Below are positions 42,940 through 51,063 of a DNA stretch of 64,000 nucleotides, one piece after another. Source of the stretch: Nitrososphaerota archaeon. GTDB lineage: Archaea > Thermoproteota > Nitrososphaeria > Nitrososphaerales > Nitrosopumilaceae. The notes beneath the pieces were generated by a model. The model was not told where the DNA came from. It saw nothing but the letters and a program-made list of their open reading frames with translations, and ran no database searches. Each line of letters starts with the position of its first letter. Position 1 is the first letter of the stretch. Made by a program: the position numbers and the translations under genes. Where the stretch lies: the NCBI GenBank assembly GCA_028867595.1, contig JAGWGB010000003.1:50094-114093 (forward strand), given 5' to 3'.

Positions 42940-43560
42940 TTAGCTTGTGTTTCTTACTGTAAAGTGGTTCACTGAGATGTGTCCCCACTGGTCATCCCCT
43001 ATTACTGTATACATCCCATCGGTAAGTGGTTGGAACTGTTTGCCTTGATAATATCCGTTGAATGCAATGTGGTATTGCATGTTTACAGGATAGTTGGTGG
43101 AATTGTATGTCTCAATTGTTGCCTTTGTGCTGGAGGGCTCAAATACAAAATCTACTATGCCAATTGTCTTGCAAATGTACCTTCCACTTGGATATAACGA
43201 AAGTCTCTCTCCCTGGCTCATGTTATCTAACGTATAATCACCTTGCATCAGAGCCATTCCAAATGGCAGGTGAAAGACACATGGCCCAAGGCTCCATTTT
43301 CGCAGCGGCCAGTTGTGCTGTGGATTGACAACCAAGGTGTTAGGCGATGTGTTTGCAAGAGACATGTCCATTCCCATCGACTGTCCTGTCTTGATTTGAG
43401 TAGAATTTATCGATACGGCAAGTGCAAGCTGTGAGCCGTCGTCTGTGGTTGGCTGTGAGTTAAAGCTGAAAATGTGTGGTGAGAGAAGGGCAATTGCTCC
43501 AAACGCTGCAATGGCACCAATTCCTGTTGCTATAATTATTGAAAGATGCAATGTTTTCAT
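42940..43560 (-). CDS. Secreted or membrane-anchored beta-sandwich-like protein
   Basis: A 206-aa protein with an N-terminal hydrophobic segment (about 6-30) acting as signal peptide or anchor. The exported part has several N-glycosylation-type sequons (NST, NTS). It shows strand-rich sequence (LALAVSINSTQIKTGQSMGMDMSLANTSP resembles the first strands of intracellular-proteinase-inhibitor or Ig-like domains), and two Cys (CVF, YIC) that could form a disulfide. It overlaps the next upstream gene by 4 nt. Function unknown. Confidence 0.75.
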   Translation of the reverse strand: MKTLHLSIIIATGIGAIAAFGAIALLSPHIFSFNSQPTTDDGSQLALAVSINSTQIKTGQSMGMDMSLANTSPNTLVVNPQHNWPLRKWSLGPCVFHLPFGMALMQGDYTLDNMSQGERLSLYPSGRYICKTIGIVDFVFEPSSTKATIETYNSTNYPVNMQYHIAFNGYYQGKQFQPLTDGMYTVIGDDQWGHISVNHFTVRNTS

Positions 43561-44096
43561 TTTGACACACCAAACTCTTGCATTCCAAATTTTTTGCCAG
43601 ACAAAGTTTTGTAAAGTAGGAGAGATCCAATTGCTGCTGCAAGCACAAGGCTTGATGTTGGAAACTCTGGAACGGTTGTCGTACCTTGAGTTGTCCCTGC
43701 TGTTGCAGTATTTTGTGTTACGACAAATCCGTTTATTCTTGCGCTTGCCGCAATATTGAGACTACCTGCAGATGCAGTAAGCGGCACCTTGAACTGCAAA
43801 GCAAAGTTACCGTTCTGGTCTGACGATACGGTTCGAATCAGGATTAGATTCCCCTTTGCGTCCTTGACCTGTATGGCTACAAGCTGTCCTGGCGTTCCGC
43901 CGTTTATTGTGCCTGTGAGTGTTACGGTATCTCCTGGGCCATATGTCGATTTTGATGTATTGATGGTAATTGACTGGTCTTCTTGTGCCCAAGAACTTGG
44001 CATGGCAAGAGCTAGCAGCGATGCAGTAATCAGTGCAAACAATGCAATCTGCAGTTTGCTTGCTCTATGAGATGCCGACAAAATACGATAATTCAT
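43557..44096 (-). CDS. Secreted Ig-like protein with PEF-CTERM-type sorting tail
   Basis: A 179-aa surface protein. A signal peptide (about 15-37, ending SSWAQ) is followed by one MG2/Big-like beta domain (STYGPGDTVTLTGTINGGTPG). A Thr-rich spacer and then VPEFPTSSLVLAAAIGSLLL and basic residues close the protein, the layout of archaeal PEF-CTERM sorting signals handled by archaeosortases. The ATG at 44096 is chosen because the signal peptide follows it; the gene then overlaps the upstream 853-aa gene by 32 nt. It likely ends covalently or lipid-linked at the cell surface (inference). Confidence 0.8.
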   Translation of the reverse strand: MNYRILSASHRASKLQIALFALITASLLALAMPSSWAQEDQSITINTSKSTYGPGDTVTLTGTINGGTPGQLVAIQVKDAKGNLILIRTVSSDQNGNFALQFKVPLTASAGSLNIAASARINGFVVTQNTATAGTTQGTTTVPEFPTSSLVLAAAIGSLLLYKTLSGKKFGMQEFGVSK

Positions 44097-46626
44097 GTGA
44101 TTCTGATGTTCCTCCTTTGTTTGGCCAGTCTGTAAGTGTATCTGCATAGATGCTGGCAAGTCCTGTAGACGACTGCATTGGTACGTAATATGGTAGTACC
44201 ACTTCAGAGTTTCCTGGGTTTAGTGTATATTCTGCAGAGCTTGTGCCAAGTGTGTCAAGATTTGAATCAAACAAGTTTATTGTTACAAGTGTTGGGGCAG
44301 TGTAGCTTGAATATAGCTGTACCCTGACAAATCCGCTCTGTCCTCTAGTAAACAATGATACAGTGTTTCCGTTCTGGTCTGTTGGTTGCACTGATACTAT
44401 CTTGATTCCGCTGGAGTTGGTAGAGTTATTTTCTATGTTTGCAATGCATGTATTTACTCCATTTACAACTGTAAGGTCACCATTGCTGTCAAAACATGAC
44501 TGGACATTGCTGTCTGCAAGTCCGTACTCGACATTGAGGTTTTGGTTTATCTGAACTATTTGTGCGTGGTTTACTGCGGCATAGCTGTCAAATGTTTGTA
44601 TTGCCTGGTCCCAGCTTCCGCCGTTGTCAAGAACATTTTGCATTGCTGCATTTGCGGCAGAGACTCTCTGTTGCATGAAATTAAATTCGCCCTCAAAGAC
44701 TTGCTGTGTTCTGTTGTCAGGTACAGTAGCAAGGAATGAGGCGTACTGGGCACTGGGGGTGTTTGCAATGTTTGCCTGAGCAAGAGCCGTTAGGTCTTGC
44801 TTTAGCTGACTTGCTGCTGCAACTCGCTGCTTTTGTATCAACTCATCGTTAATTTTTGCTGCTGTTTCATTTCCAATTATGTTTGCAACTTGTTGCTTTG
44901 AGATCTGAATCTCTTGCAGTATCTTTTGTGCCATAGGATCGTTTTGTAGTGCTGGGCCTACCAGAGTCGTAAACTGGGTAACATTTCCGGAGCTTGTTGT
45001 GTTTTGTGTAATAGTAGAGTTGAGTGCGTTAAGGTTTAGGCTTACTAGTGAGATTGATTTGTCACCAACATTTGTCGCAGTTCCGTTTTTGTATGCAAGG
45101 GCCAAGAGCTGGGCCTGAGTTGGGCTCATAAACGTCATGCTGTCATTTTGTACTGCAACGCCAAGCATGACTGTTGCCTGATCATTTGTCATCTGGTTTT
45201 GCGTGGATACAAGCGTTGTTCCTGCAAGGTTCTGCGGATGTTGTGTACATGTTTGCGGTTGTATAGGTTGGTATGATACTGGAAGTGTTGTGGGATCTTC
45301 CAAGCTGGCTGAAAGACATGACTCTGTAGTTAGAGGAGTTCCTCCATTGCTAGGCCAGTCAGAATATGCATCGGTGAATATGTCAGAGGAGCCAACCTGT
45401 GCGTTAGGCGGTATGAAAAATGACAATGTCATCTGTGTATCCCCCGGGTTTATCGTGGACTTGATTGACGCTGTACCTATACTGCTTTGATTAGTATCAA
45501 AGAGGTTTAGCGTAAGTAGAGCAGGTATTGTCTCTCCAGAAGAGATGGATACTTTGACAAAGTTGTTCTGGCCTTTTTTTATCATTGATGCTGGGTTGCC
45601 CTGCTGGTCTATTAGCTGCACTGAATTTATCAAAATGCCGTGTGTTTTTATCACGCTAAATTCTGTCGAGTTGGTATAGCTTTTCCCGTCAACTAACGCA
45701 GTTGCAATATCGGTATAGTTGCCTGTCTGAAAATTAGATGGGATCTTGAACTGTAGCTGGGCAGTTCCATTTACATCTGTAGTTACTGTTCTTGATACAA
45801 TGTCATTTCCTGTGGGGTCGGCAACTACAATTGCAATATTTTGTAATCCAAGTCCTGGCAGCAGCGCCTTTATTGTTACTACATCGCCGTATGCATAGTA
45901 TGACTGGTCATCAGTTAGAGCCAGCCCAGCTGGAAGTATCGGAGAGCCTGTGTATATAGTAGATGATGAGGTAGCGCTTGAATTTGCAGCGGTTTGGTTT
46001 ACGCTGTTACCTACTCCAGAGATTACAATGCTTGGCGATATTGCTGACTCGCTGCTAGACGAGGAACTCGATGTCGTAGGAGTAAGTATTGTTATATCAG
46101 AGCTAGAACTACCCGAGCCTGATCCTTCGGTGGAGGGAGCTATTACCGGGTTTGACGACTCGGAAGATGATGATGAGGTTGTGGTTGCATTAGTATTGGT
46201 AGAGTTTGTTGTAGTGGTACTGGTACCGTTGGTTGTCTGGGTAGAATTTGTTGTTGAAGTTTGGTTGGTTTGTCCTGCATTGGTGCTCTGCGTTGAGTTT
46301 GTAGAGCCAGTGCTTTGATTTGTTGAATTCGTTGACTGTGTTGAACTGGAATTGGTCGAATTGGTAGTTACTGCGGAGTTTGTGTTAGACGTGTTGCTAG
46401 TTTGATTATTGGTACTAGAAGTCGATGTATTGTTTATTCCCAAGGTTGATGTACTGTTAGAATAATCTGTAAATGTCAGAGTGGAAAATGCATGTTGTGG
46501 CATAAAAAAAACAGTGGAGACTGAGATTGCAACAAGTATTGTGAGAAGAAGATTTTTTCTATATTTTGATGTATGGTTAGAATCTTCGAAATGATTTCTA
46601 CTAGTAGATTTATTAGAATGTATCAC
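44065..46626 (-). CDS. Large secreted Ser/Thr/Asn-rich multi-domain surface protein
   Basis: An 853-aa protein. A hydrophobic export segment spans about 25-49. About 50-220 is an extreme low-complexity region of S, T, N, Q with dozens of N-x-S/T sequons. Then comes an MG2-like domain (YYAYGDVVTIKALLPG). Two copies of a roughly 95-aa domain follow, one at about 325-430 and the other at the C-terminus (about 750-853); they share LTLNLFD/VTINLFD, NPGD/NPGN and DWPSNGGT/DWPNKGGT. A helical, Gln/Ala-rich segment lies between them. GTG start. It is probably a heavily glycosylated cell-surface or filament protein. Confidence 0.85.
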   Translation of the reverse strand: MIHSNKSTSRNHFEDSNHTSKYRKNLLLTILVAISVSTVFFMPQHAFSTLTFTDYSNSTSTLGINNTSTSSTNNQTSNTSNTNSAVTTNSTNSSSTQSTNSTNQSTGSTNSTQSTNAGQTNQTSTTNSTQTTNGTSTTTTNSTNTNATTTSSSSSESSNPVIAPSTEGSGSGSSSSDITILTPTTSSSSSSSESAISPSIVISGVGNSVNQTAANSSATSSSTIYTGSPILPAGLALTDDQSYYAYGDVVTIKALLPGLGLQNIAIVVADPTGNDIVSRTVTTDVNGTAQLQFKIPSNFQTGNYTDIATALVDGKSYTNSTEFSVIKTHGILINSVQLIDQQGNPASMIKKGQNNFVKVSISSGETIPALLTLNLFDTNQSSIGTASIKSTINPGDTQMTLSFFIPPNAQVGSSDIFTDAYSDWPSNGGTPLTTESCLSASLEDPTTLPVSYQPIQPQTCTQHPQNLAGTTLVSTQNQMTNDQATVMLGVAVQNDSMTFMSPTQAQLLALAYKNGTATNVGDKSISLVSLNLNALNSTITQNTTSSGNVTQFTTLVGPALQNDPMAQKILQEIQISKQQVANIIGNETAAKINDELIQKQRVAAASQLKQDLTALAQANIANTPSAQYASFLATVPDNRTQQVFEGEFNFMQQRVSAANAAMQNVLDNGGSWDQAIQTFDSYAAVNHAQIVQINQNLNVEYGLADSNVQSCFDSNGDLTVVNGVNTCIANIENNSTNSSGIKIVSVQPTDQNGNTVSLFTRGQSGFVRVQLYSSYTAPTLVTINLFDSNLDTLGTSSAEYTLNPGNSEVVLPYYVPMQSSTGLASIYADTLTDWPNKGGTSESHELSYFVGIS

Positions 46627-46637
46627 ATCTGCGCACC

Positions 46638-46718
46638 TTATGAATATCTATTGAGCAGATCCTGTAATTCAGACTCATAGTATCCTGTCTGGCTGTAATT
46701 TATAATGGATTGCGACAC
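46638..46718 (-). CDS. Possible 26-aa leader peptide
   Basis: A GTG-initiated frame (MSQSIINYSQTGYYESEL...) ends 12 nt before the 853-aa gene. A CTTTATATC element about 29 nt upstream of the GTG fits a leaderless promoter, so this would be the first reading frame on that transcript. There is no homology evidence, so it is a candidate only. A longer start (TTG at 46733) is in frame. Confidence 0.25.
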   Translation of the reverse strand: MSQSIINYSQTGYYESELQDLLNRYS

Positions 46719-46766
46719 CTTGTTAAGGAACAATGTTAGCGATGATATAAAGATTGGATAGGATTT

Positions 46767-47135
46767 CTAAGGAACTAATTTTGTGCACATTGCATATATC
46801 GTAAACGACGGAGGCGGGCCGTAAAAGTGGAGTGAAGAATAAACCATTGCAACATACCATTTTGTACCGTCATCAGAGGGGCCGTTTTGAAAAACTGACA
46901 GCATCTCATGGAACTGTGAGGAATAGTATCCACCTCCTGTAAGAGTCTCATCGTTTTTGCATGCCACCTGCCCTAGTCCGTAGTATCCCATGGCGTAAGA
47001 TGAATTGGTTCTTACTGTTGTTACTAGCTTTTCAAATCCAGGCATTACAGCAGATTGTGCTTGCACGTTTGTAGACAATGCGGCTGCCACTAAAATCATG
47101 CCAAGAATTGAAAAGAACACAAGTCTTGGATGCAT
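46767..47135 (-). CDS. Small secreted protein
   Basis: A 122-aa protein. Signal peptide 1-27 (MHPRLVFFSILGMILVAAAL...VQAQ). The exported domain has two Cys (VACKNDETLTGGGYYS and YAMCTKLVP) that may form a disulfide, and a Gly/Tyr-rich centre. The CxNxETLTGGGY pattern resembles the CKTGEVLTGGGF-type motif of some secreted bacterial proteins, but the family is not certain. The ATG at 47135 is used because the signal peptide begins there. It completes a run of four secreted proteins on this strand. Confidence 0.72.
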   Translation of the reverse strand: MHPRLVFFSILGMILVAAALSTNVQAQSAVMPGFEKLVTTVRTNSSYAMGYYGLGQVACKNDETLTGGGYYSSQFHEMLSVFQNGPSDDGTKWYVAMVYSSLHFYGPPPSFTIYAMCTKLVP

Positions 47136-47244
47136 GATATACGTTACGTGTTTTATGCATATAAGAGAACAGGAAGACAAGGATAACAAGTGAACTCAAA
47201 ACTGCAGTTTAGTTATTTGTTGCCGCAGTTAAAGTAGAATATGG

Positions 47245-47318
47245 TGGGTCCACAGGGATTCGAACCCTGGATCTTCGCCGTGTAAGGGCGACGTCATAAC
47301 CAACTGGACTATGAACCC
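47245..47318 (-). tRNA. tRNA-Val (TAC)
   Basis: Acceptor GGGTTCA/TGGACCC, anticodon stem TCGCC/GGCGA around CTTACAC (anticodon TAC), T-arm CAGGG-TTCGAAT-CCCTG and discriminator A. A TTTTAAAT TATA element lies about 20-25 nt upstream on the minus strand. Confidence 0.94.
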
Positions 47319-47481
47319 ATGCAAGCTCCGATTTAAAATGCATATAAGGGTACTGCCAAATTTAGAAATAAATTCCGCACTCGACCATATTGTGTCACGC
47401 GGATTTGAAATATTGTGAAATGATATATGGTAACAATGTTGCACAACTCTAAAATATTTTAAAACAGCTTTGGCAATTATC

Positions 47482-47652
47482 ATGGCCGAAAAAGTATCCT
47501 TAACTGAGATGTGGCGTGCCATAGAAAAGAGTGGTATAGACCGCAAACTATTGGAGCAGACAGATCCTAGTGAGGAACTGATACGCAATCTGTACACTGC
47601 CATAACAGCAATACATGAAAAAGAACTCGAATTGAAGCAGTTGGAAGCCTAA
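47482..47652 (+). CDS. Small helical protein of unknown function
   Basis: A 56-aa, highly charged, fully helical protein (MAEKVSLTEMWRAIEKSGIDRKLLE, then ELIRNLYTAITAIHEKELELKQLE). It has no Cys and no membrane segment. The ATG at 47482 lies 22-27 nt after an AT-rich TATTTTAAAA element, consistent with a short or absent leader. The amphipathic pattern suggests a dimeric coiled coil or small adaptor. Not recognised. Confidence 0.65.
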   Translation: MAEKVSLTEMWRAIEKSGIDRKLLEQTDPSEELIRNLYTAITAIHEKELELKQLEA

Positions 47653-47716
47653 CTTCTGTGACGCATGCAACTTTTGCAAATATAACTGGCATGTAAAAGA
47701 CGACTAGATATACCAC

Positions 47717-48730
47717 ATGAAAGACTTGGTTTTCTTCACAAGCCCCATAGGGCTTGGACATGCCTCAAGAGACGCTGCAATAACTTGGCATCTTGACTAT
47801 GTTTCAAAAAAATTTGTAAGTGGAGCAGCGGCATCCAAGTTGCTTGCGAAATATGGATTTGATGTAGATAATCTGTACAACCCTCCTCCGTTTCAGATAG
47901 AAAATGGCAAGCTGCAAAGCCCGCTTTGGTGGCTTTTCAAGTATCTTTCGTATTATAATAGGTGCAAAAAGATCTCGTCAGATGTAATTGGAAAGGAAAA
48001 GCCTAACCTTGTAGTAAGCGATGAGGACTTTGCTTCGCTTGTAGTAGCTCAAAGACAGAAGATTAAGACAGTTCTTATCACCGACATACTAGAGTCGCGG
48101 TTTGCAAAAGGCATATCCTCAGTAATAGAAAAAAGAATGAGTAGCGGCATGAAAAGCATAATAGAAAAATGTGATCTTGTCATTATTCCAGAAAACGGCC
48201 AGGATTCTGGCAATAAGGTGCGAGTTGGACCCATAGTAAGAGATGTAAAAGAATCTCGTGACCAGTTGCGAAAAAAATATTCTTTTGACAAAAAAACAAT
48301 ATTGGTAAGCATAGGAGGCACAAGCGTTGGAAAATTTTTAATTGAAAAAACTATCGAGGCTTTTAAAAAATCTGGAGTTGATGCAGAACTTGTTCTGGTT
48401 TCTGGACCTTCACTAGAACTTGAAAATACGAAGTATCGTAATCTTGGATTTGTGGATAACTTGCATGAAGCCATATTTGCTGCAGACCTTTTGGTCTCGC
48501 TTGCTGGAAAATCTACAATTGACGAATCAAGGCATTTTGGCACTCCTGGAATATTTATTCCAATAAAGGGTCACTTTGAACAGGAGGAAAATGCAAGGGA
48601 AATAGGTTATTCCTTTGAGGACATTTTCAGGTTGGAAAAACTGATTTTGGAAAAAATAGATGAAAAAAGAGACCCCAAGCCCTTTGACGGAGCAAGAAAG
48701 GCCTCAGAGTTGATAAAGAAATTTCTGTGA
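47717..48730 (+). CDS. MurG/UGT-like glycosyltransferase (GT-B fold)
   Basis: A 337-aa protein. N-terminal SPIGLGHASRDAAI (9-22) is the Gly-rich loop of GT28/MurG-type enzymes. The C-terminal half has VSIGGTSVGKFL and the donor-site region LVSLAGKSTIDESRHFGTPGIFIPIKGHFEQEENA, matching the conserved GG..T..E....P....P...QE.NA pattern of UDP-sugar transferases. No membrane span is evident, so it is probably peripheral. It could extend a surface glycan or lipid with the GT4 enzyme at 9700 (inference). Confidence 0.87.
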   Translation: MKDLVFFTSPIGLGHASRDAAITWHLDYVSKKFVSGAAASKLLAKYGFDVDNLYNPPPFQIENGKLQSPLWWLFKYLSYYNRCKKISSDVIGKEKPNLVVSDEDFASLVVAQRQKIKTVLITDILESRFAKGISSVIEKRMSSGMKSIIEKCDLVIIPENGQDSGNKVRVGPIVRDVKESRDQLRKKYSFDKKTILVSIGGTSVGKFLIEKTIEAFKKSGVDAELVLVSGPSLELENTKYRNLGFVDNLHEAIFAADLLVSLAGKSTIDESRHFGTPGIFIPIKGHFEQEENAREIGYSFEDIFRLEKLILEKIDEKRDPKPFDGARKASELIKKFL

Positions 48731-48907
48731 CTAGTTGTTTTTTTGAAAATCTATGCAACCTGTAATCTCTTTACAGAATTGTTCGTTGTGAACCAGTCCT
48801 ACATCGGGTAGATACTGAAGTATGTGGTTTGTGTTCTTGTCTTTGAAGAGTTCTCCGGTATCAATACTCACGCATGATACACCCCGTGATCCAAGCCATG
48901 TAAACAT
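48731..48907 (-). CDS. Candidate 58-aa protein
   Basis: An ORF from ATG 48907 to TAG 48731, abutting the stop of the glycosyltransferase gene tail to tail. The translation begins MFTWLGSRGVSCVSIDTGEL and has three Cys and balanced composition (for example HILQYLPDVGLVHNEQFC). A CCTTAAAAG element lies about 21 nt upstream. No recognised family, but the amino-acid composition is protein-like and the start/stop placement is tidy. Confidence 0.45.
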   Translation of the reverse strand: MFTWLGSRGVSCVSIDTGELFKDKNTNHILQYLPDVGLVHNEQFCKEITGCIDFQKNN

Positions 48908-49030
48908 AATTGGACGATTTTACTTTTAAGGAATGCGTACAAATCATCCCAATCGGCATCTCATGAATCTCTTCATGCATGTGCTTACCAGCCAAACTTT
49001 ATAGAAGGTTGGGTGAGATGTAATCAAGTT

Positions 49031-50446
49031 TTGCAAAATCTAGTTGTAGCAAAATTTGGTGGAAGTGCTGTGGGAATAGATGGCACACTAGTACCTACTA
49101 TAATCAAGAGGATAAACGAATTAAAAAAAGACGCCAAAGTGATTGCAGTTTTTTCAGCACCATTGACTATACATGATAACAAACAAAGATCACTGACAGA
49201 TATTGCACTAAGACTTGGCCAAAAGGCCGAAAGCGGCCAGAGTTTTGATATTGAAGAGCTTCGCAAGCCCTACCTGAAGATACTGGAACTTGTTGATAGA
49301 CAACTCCAAGACGAATGCAAAAAAACAATAGATTCTTTCTTGAAAAAGGCGGCGTCTTCGCTTGAGGATACGGCACAGAAAAAGGAATTTGCAGACGAGA
49401 CAAGGGCAAGAGTACTTGCATATTCTGGAGAAGTTCTGATGTCAAACGTTATGAGTTTTGTTCTGAAAAGCGCTGGCATAAAGGCAGATGTTGTAAGTTT
49501 TGATGCATGGCCCATCGTAACTGATAACAACATTGAATCTGCAAACTTTCTTGCCACACAGTCATCTGAGAACCTAAAAGGGATGGAAGCACTACTTGAG
49601 AAAAATGATGTAATAGCAATTGGGGGATTTATCGGTAAGACAGTTGACGGTCTTGAGACTACATATGAGCGAGGTGGCTCTGACAGGACTGCTGCAGATC
49701 TTGGAATCTTGTTTAGTAAAAAATACAATACAAAGATCGATTTTGAAAAAGACAGCGCTGTACTCTCTGCAGATCCTAGAGTAGTAAAAGACGAGCTTGA
49801 ATACATAAAAAACCTGTCTTACAACGAAGCAAGAATTGCAGGCATGTTTGGCATGAAGATACTAGATCCAATTGCGATAAAGGAGATAGTTGAGAACGGT
49901 GTAGACATGCCAATAATAATAACAGACATGGGAAGACCTGACAAGATAACAACAATTCAGAGGAGGCCTGGCAACAGCAATGGCCATCCATTAAAGATTG
50001 TAACAGGAAAGAAGAACTGTGCCATACTTCGAATGGAAAGCAAGTCGGCAGAAGATCTTTTTGAGTCACTTGAAAGAGACAGGAGGTACAGTGAGTTTGT
50101 AGTCTTATCTCCCTTTACAAAGGACGACATTGAGTTTACAAGAATTCTCTTTTTGGATGGAGATTATGTAAAGCGAAATGAGAGATATGTGCTGGCCTTT
50201 GACCCTCTTGCATCAATTACATACAACAGGGGAGTGATAACATTGATTGGCGACGAGATGTGGAGAGTTCAGCAGATTGCATCAAAGGCAAGCTCAAGAA
50301 TTGGCGAGGCAGGCCTCAACATTCTCAACATGGATGCACAAGAAGAGACGTCACGCATAATCATTGTAACAGAAGACAGCGGCGATAACATAGAGAGGGC
50401 AATCCGCGCTGTTCACGCAGAAAGATCAAAAATAAAATTTGTCTAG
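49031..50446 (+). CDS. lysC: Aspartate kinase
   Basis: A 471-aa aspartokinase that makes aspartyl-phosphate, the entry to Lys, Thr, Met and Ile. KFGGSAVG near the start (ATP/aspartate site) and TYERGGSDRTAADLG (about 216-230) are family signatures. The C-terminal ACT domains (GEAGLNILNMDAQEETSRIIIVTE) suggest feedback control by an end product. The TTG at 49031 is preferred because a CTTTATAG TATA element lies about 30 nt upstream, too close to the earlier in-frame GTG at 49013. The gene is monocistronic in appearance. Confidence 0.93.
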   Translation: MQNLVVAKFGGSAVGIDGTLVPTIIKRINELKKDAKVIAVFSAPLTIHDNKQRSLTDIALRLGQKAESGQSFDIEELRKPYLKILELVDRQLQDECKKTIDSFLKKAASSLEDTAQKKEFADETRARVLAYSGEVLMSNVMSFVLKSAGIKADVVSFDAWPIVTDNNIESANFLATQSSENLKGMEALLEKNDVIAIGGFIGKTVDGLETTYERGGSDRTAADLGILFSKKYNTKIDFEKDSAVLSADPRVVKDELEYIKNLSYNEARIAGMFGMKILDPIAIKEIVENGVDMPIIITDMGRPDKITTIQRRPGNSNGHPLKIVTGKKNCAILRMESKSAEDLFESLERDRRYSEFVVLSPFTKDDIEFTRILFLDGDYVKRNERYVLAFDPLASITYNRGVITLIGDEMWRVQQIASKASSRIGEAGLNILNMDAQEETSRIIIVTEDSGDNIERAIRAVHAERSKIKFV

Positions 50447-50452
50447 TTTTAC

Positions 50453-50563
50453 CTAGAGAACAGAGTTACTTTTTCCTTTTTCTTCGTGCAGCCCTTTGAT
50501 CTGCAACTCGCATGTGCTTGCCTTTTTTTCTTGCAACCATTTGCTTGTAAAATGATCAAGCAT
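50453..50563 (-). CDS. Candidate 36-aa mini-ORF overlapping the basic peptide
   Basis: The ATG at 50563 sits exactly 27 nt downstream of the centre of a TTTAAA box, ideal for leaderless transcription. The product (MLDHFTSKWLQEKKASTCEL...) has no recognised features. It is recorded because the promoter geometry points to a transcript starting here that also covers the basic 24-aa frame. Confidence 0.25.
   Translation of the reverse strand: MLDHFTSKWLQEKKASTCELQIKGLHEEKGKSNSVL
50466..50540 (-). CDS. Candidate 24-aa highly basic mini-protein
   Basis: ATG-to-TAA frame encoding MVARKKGKHMRVADQRAARR plus four residues; more than half are Arg, Lys or His. The composition resembles tiny ribosomal proteins such as eL41, but the sequence does not match eL41. 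It overlaps a second frame (50453-50563, 36 aa, MLDHFTSKWLQEKK...), and the TTTAAA TATA box 27 nt upstream fits that longer frame's ATG. Only one of the two, if either, is likely to be translated. Confidence 0.4.
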   Translation of the reverse strand: MVARKKGKHMRVADQRAARRKRKK

Positions 50564-50746
50564 GTTTTGTATCTTTCTATATTAGATTTAAAAATCGAGT
50601 AAACATTTGACCCCTACAAGCCTTTACCTGTAGGAAGTCAAAGTGGGTTTATTCTTGGGCCTTTTATCTAGAATCAGCCCGGCGTTACCCAAAACACGCG
50701 CTATTATACATACATCGAGGAAATATTTAGAGTTGATCTATATAGT
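50564..50746. other. Intergenic stretch without a recognised gene
   Basis: 183 nt between the basic mini-ORFs and a small membrane protein. It includes a short hairpin-capable CTACA...TGTAG segment (about 50614-50634) and AT-rich promoter-like runs. No tRNA, box C/D element or convincing ORF was found. Confidence 0.3.
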
Positions 50747-50956
50747 TCAGGTATGGGCATTGGCTAAAGCCATCAGTACGAGTGCGGCACCTATACATGC
50801 ATACCACTTGAAGTTGCTCTTGCTTACAAACATGGTCTTTGTAGACATCGCCTCGTCTTTCACAGTAGACAGGCGTGCCTTTCTCATCTCAAAGCCATTT
50901 CCAGCCAAGCCTATAACAAGCAATGCAGCGGCTGCAAATGAAAGGATGTAATTCAT
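50747..50956 (-). CDS. Small two-helix membrane protein
   Basis: A 69-aa protein with two hydrophobic helices (YILSFAAAALLVIGLAG and WYACIGAALVLMALANA) joined by a charged 30-residue loop (EMRKARLSTVKDEAMSTKT). The ATG at 50956 is used. Not recognised. Hairpin membrane proteins of this size often act as accessory subunits of larger complexes, but no complex partner is encoded next to it. Confidence 0.68.
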   Translation of the reverse strand: MNYILSFAAAALLVIGLAGNGFEMRKARLSTVKDEAMSTKTMFVSKSNFKWYACIGAALVLMALANAHT

Positions 50957-51063
50957 GACATACAATGGTACAGTGCCACATTTAAAGAAAGCAGCAATTT
51001 CTTATGCTCTCTTTTGTGATTCGGATTAAATTATTTAAATTACCAAAATGTATCCCAAACTGT

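Noticed and set aside
46300-46470. The tract behind the Asn/Ser/Thr-rich region read as a tandem repeat or CRISPR-like array.
   Set aside because: There is no fixed-length unit or spacer; it is codon-level low complexity in a coding region.
50614-50634. Possible small RNA with a CTACA/TGTAG stem.
   Set aside because: A 5-bp stem in AT-rich sequence is weak; no C/D or k-turn boxes and no clear promoter or terminator.
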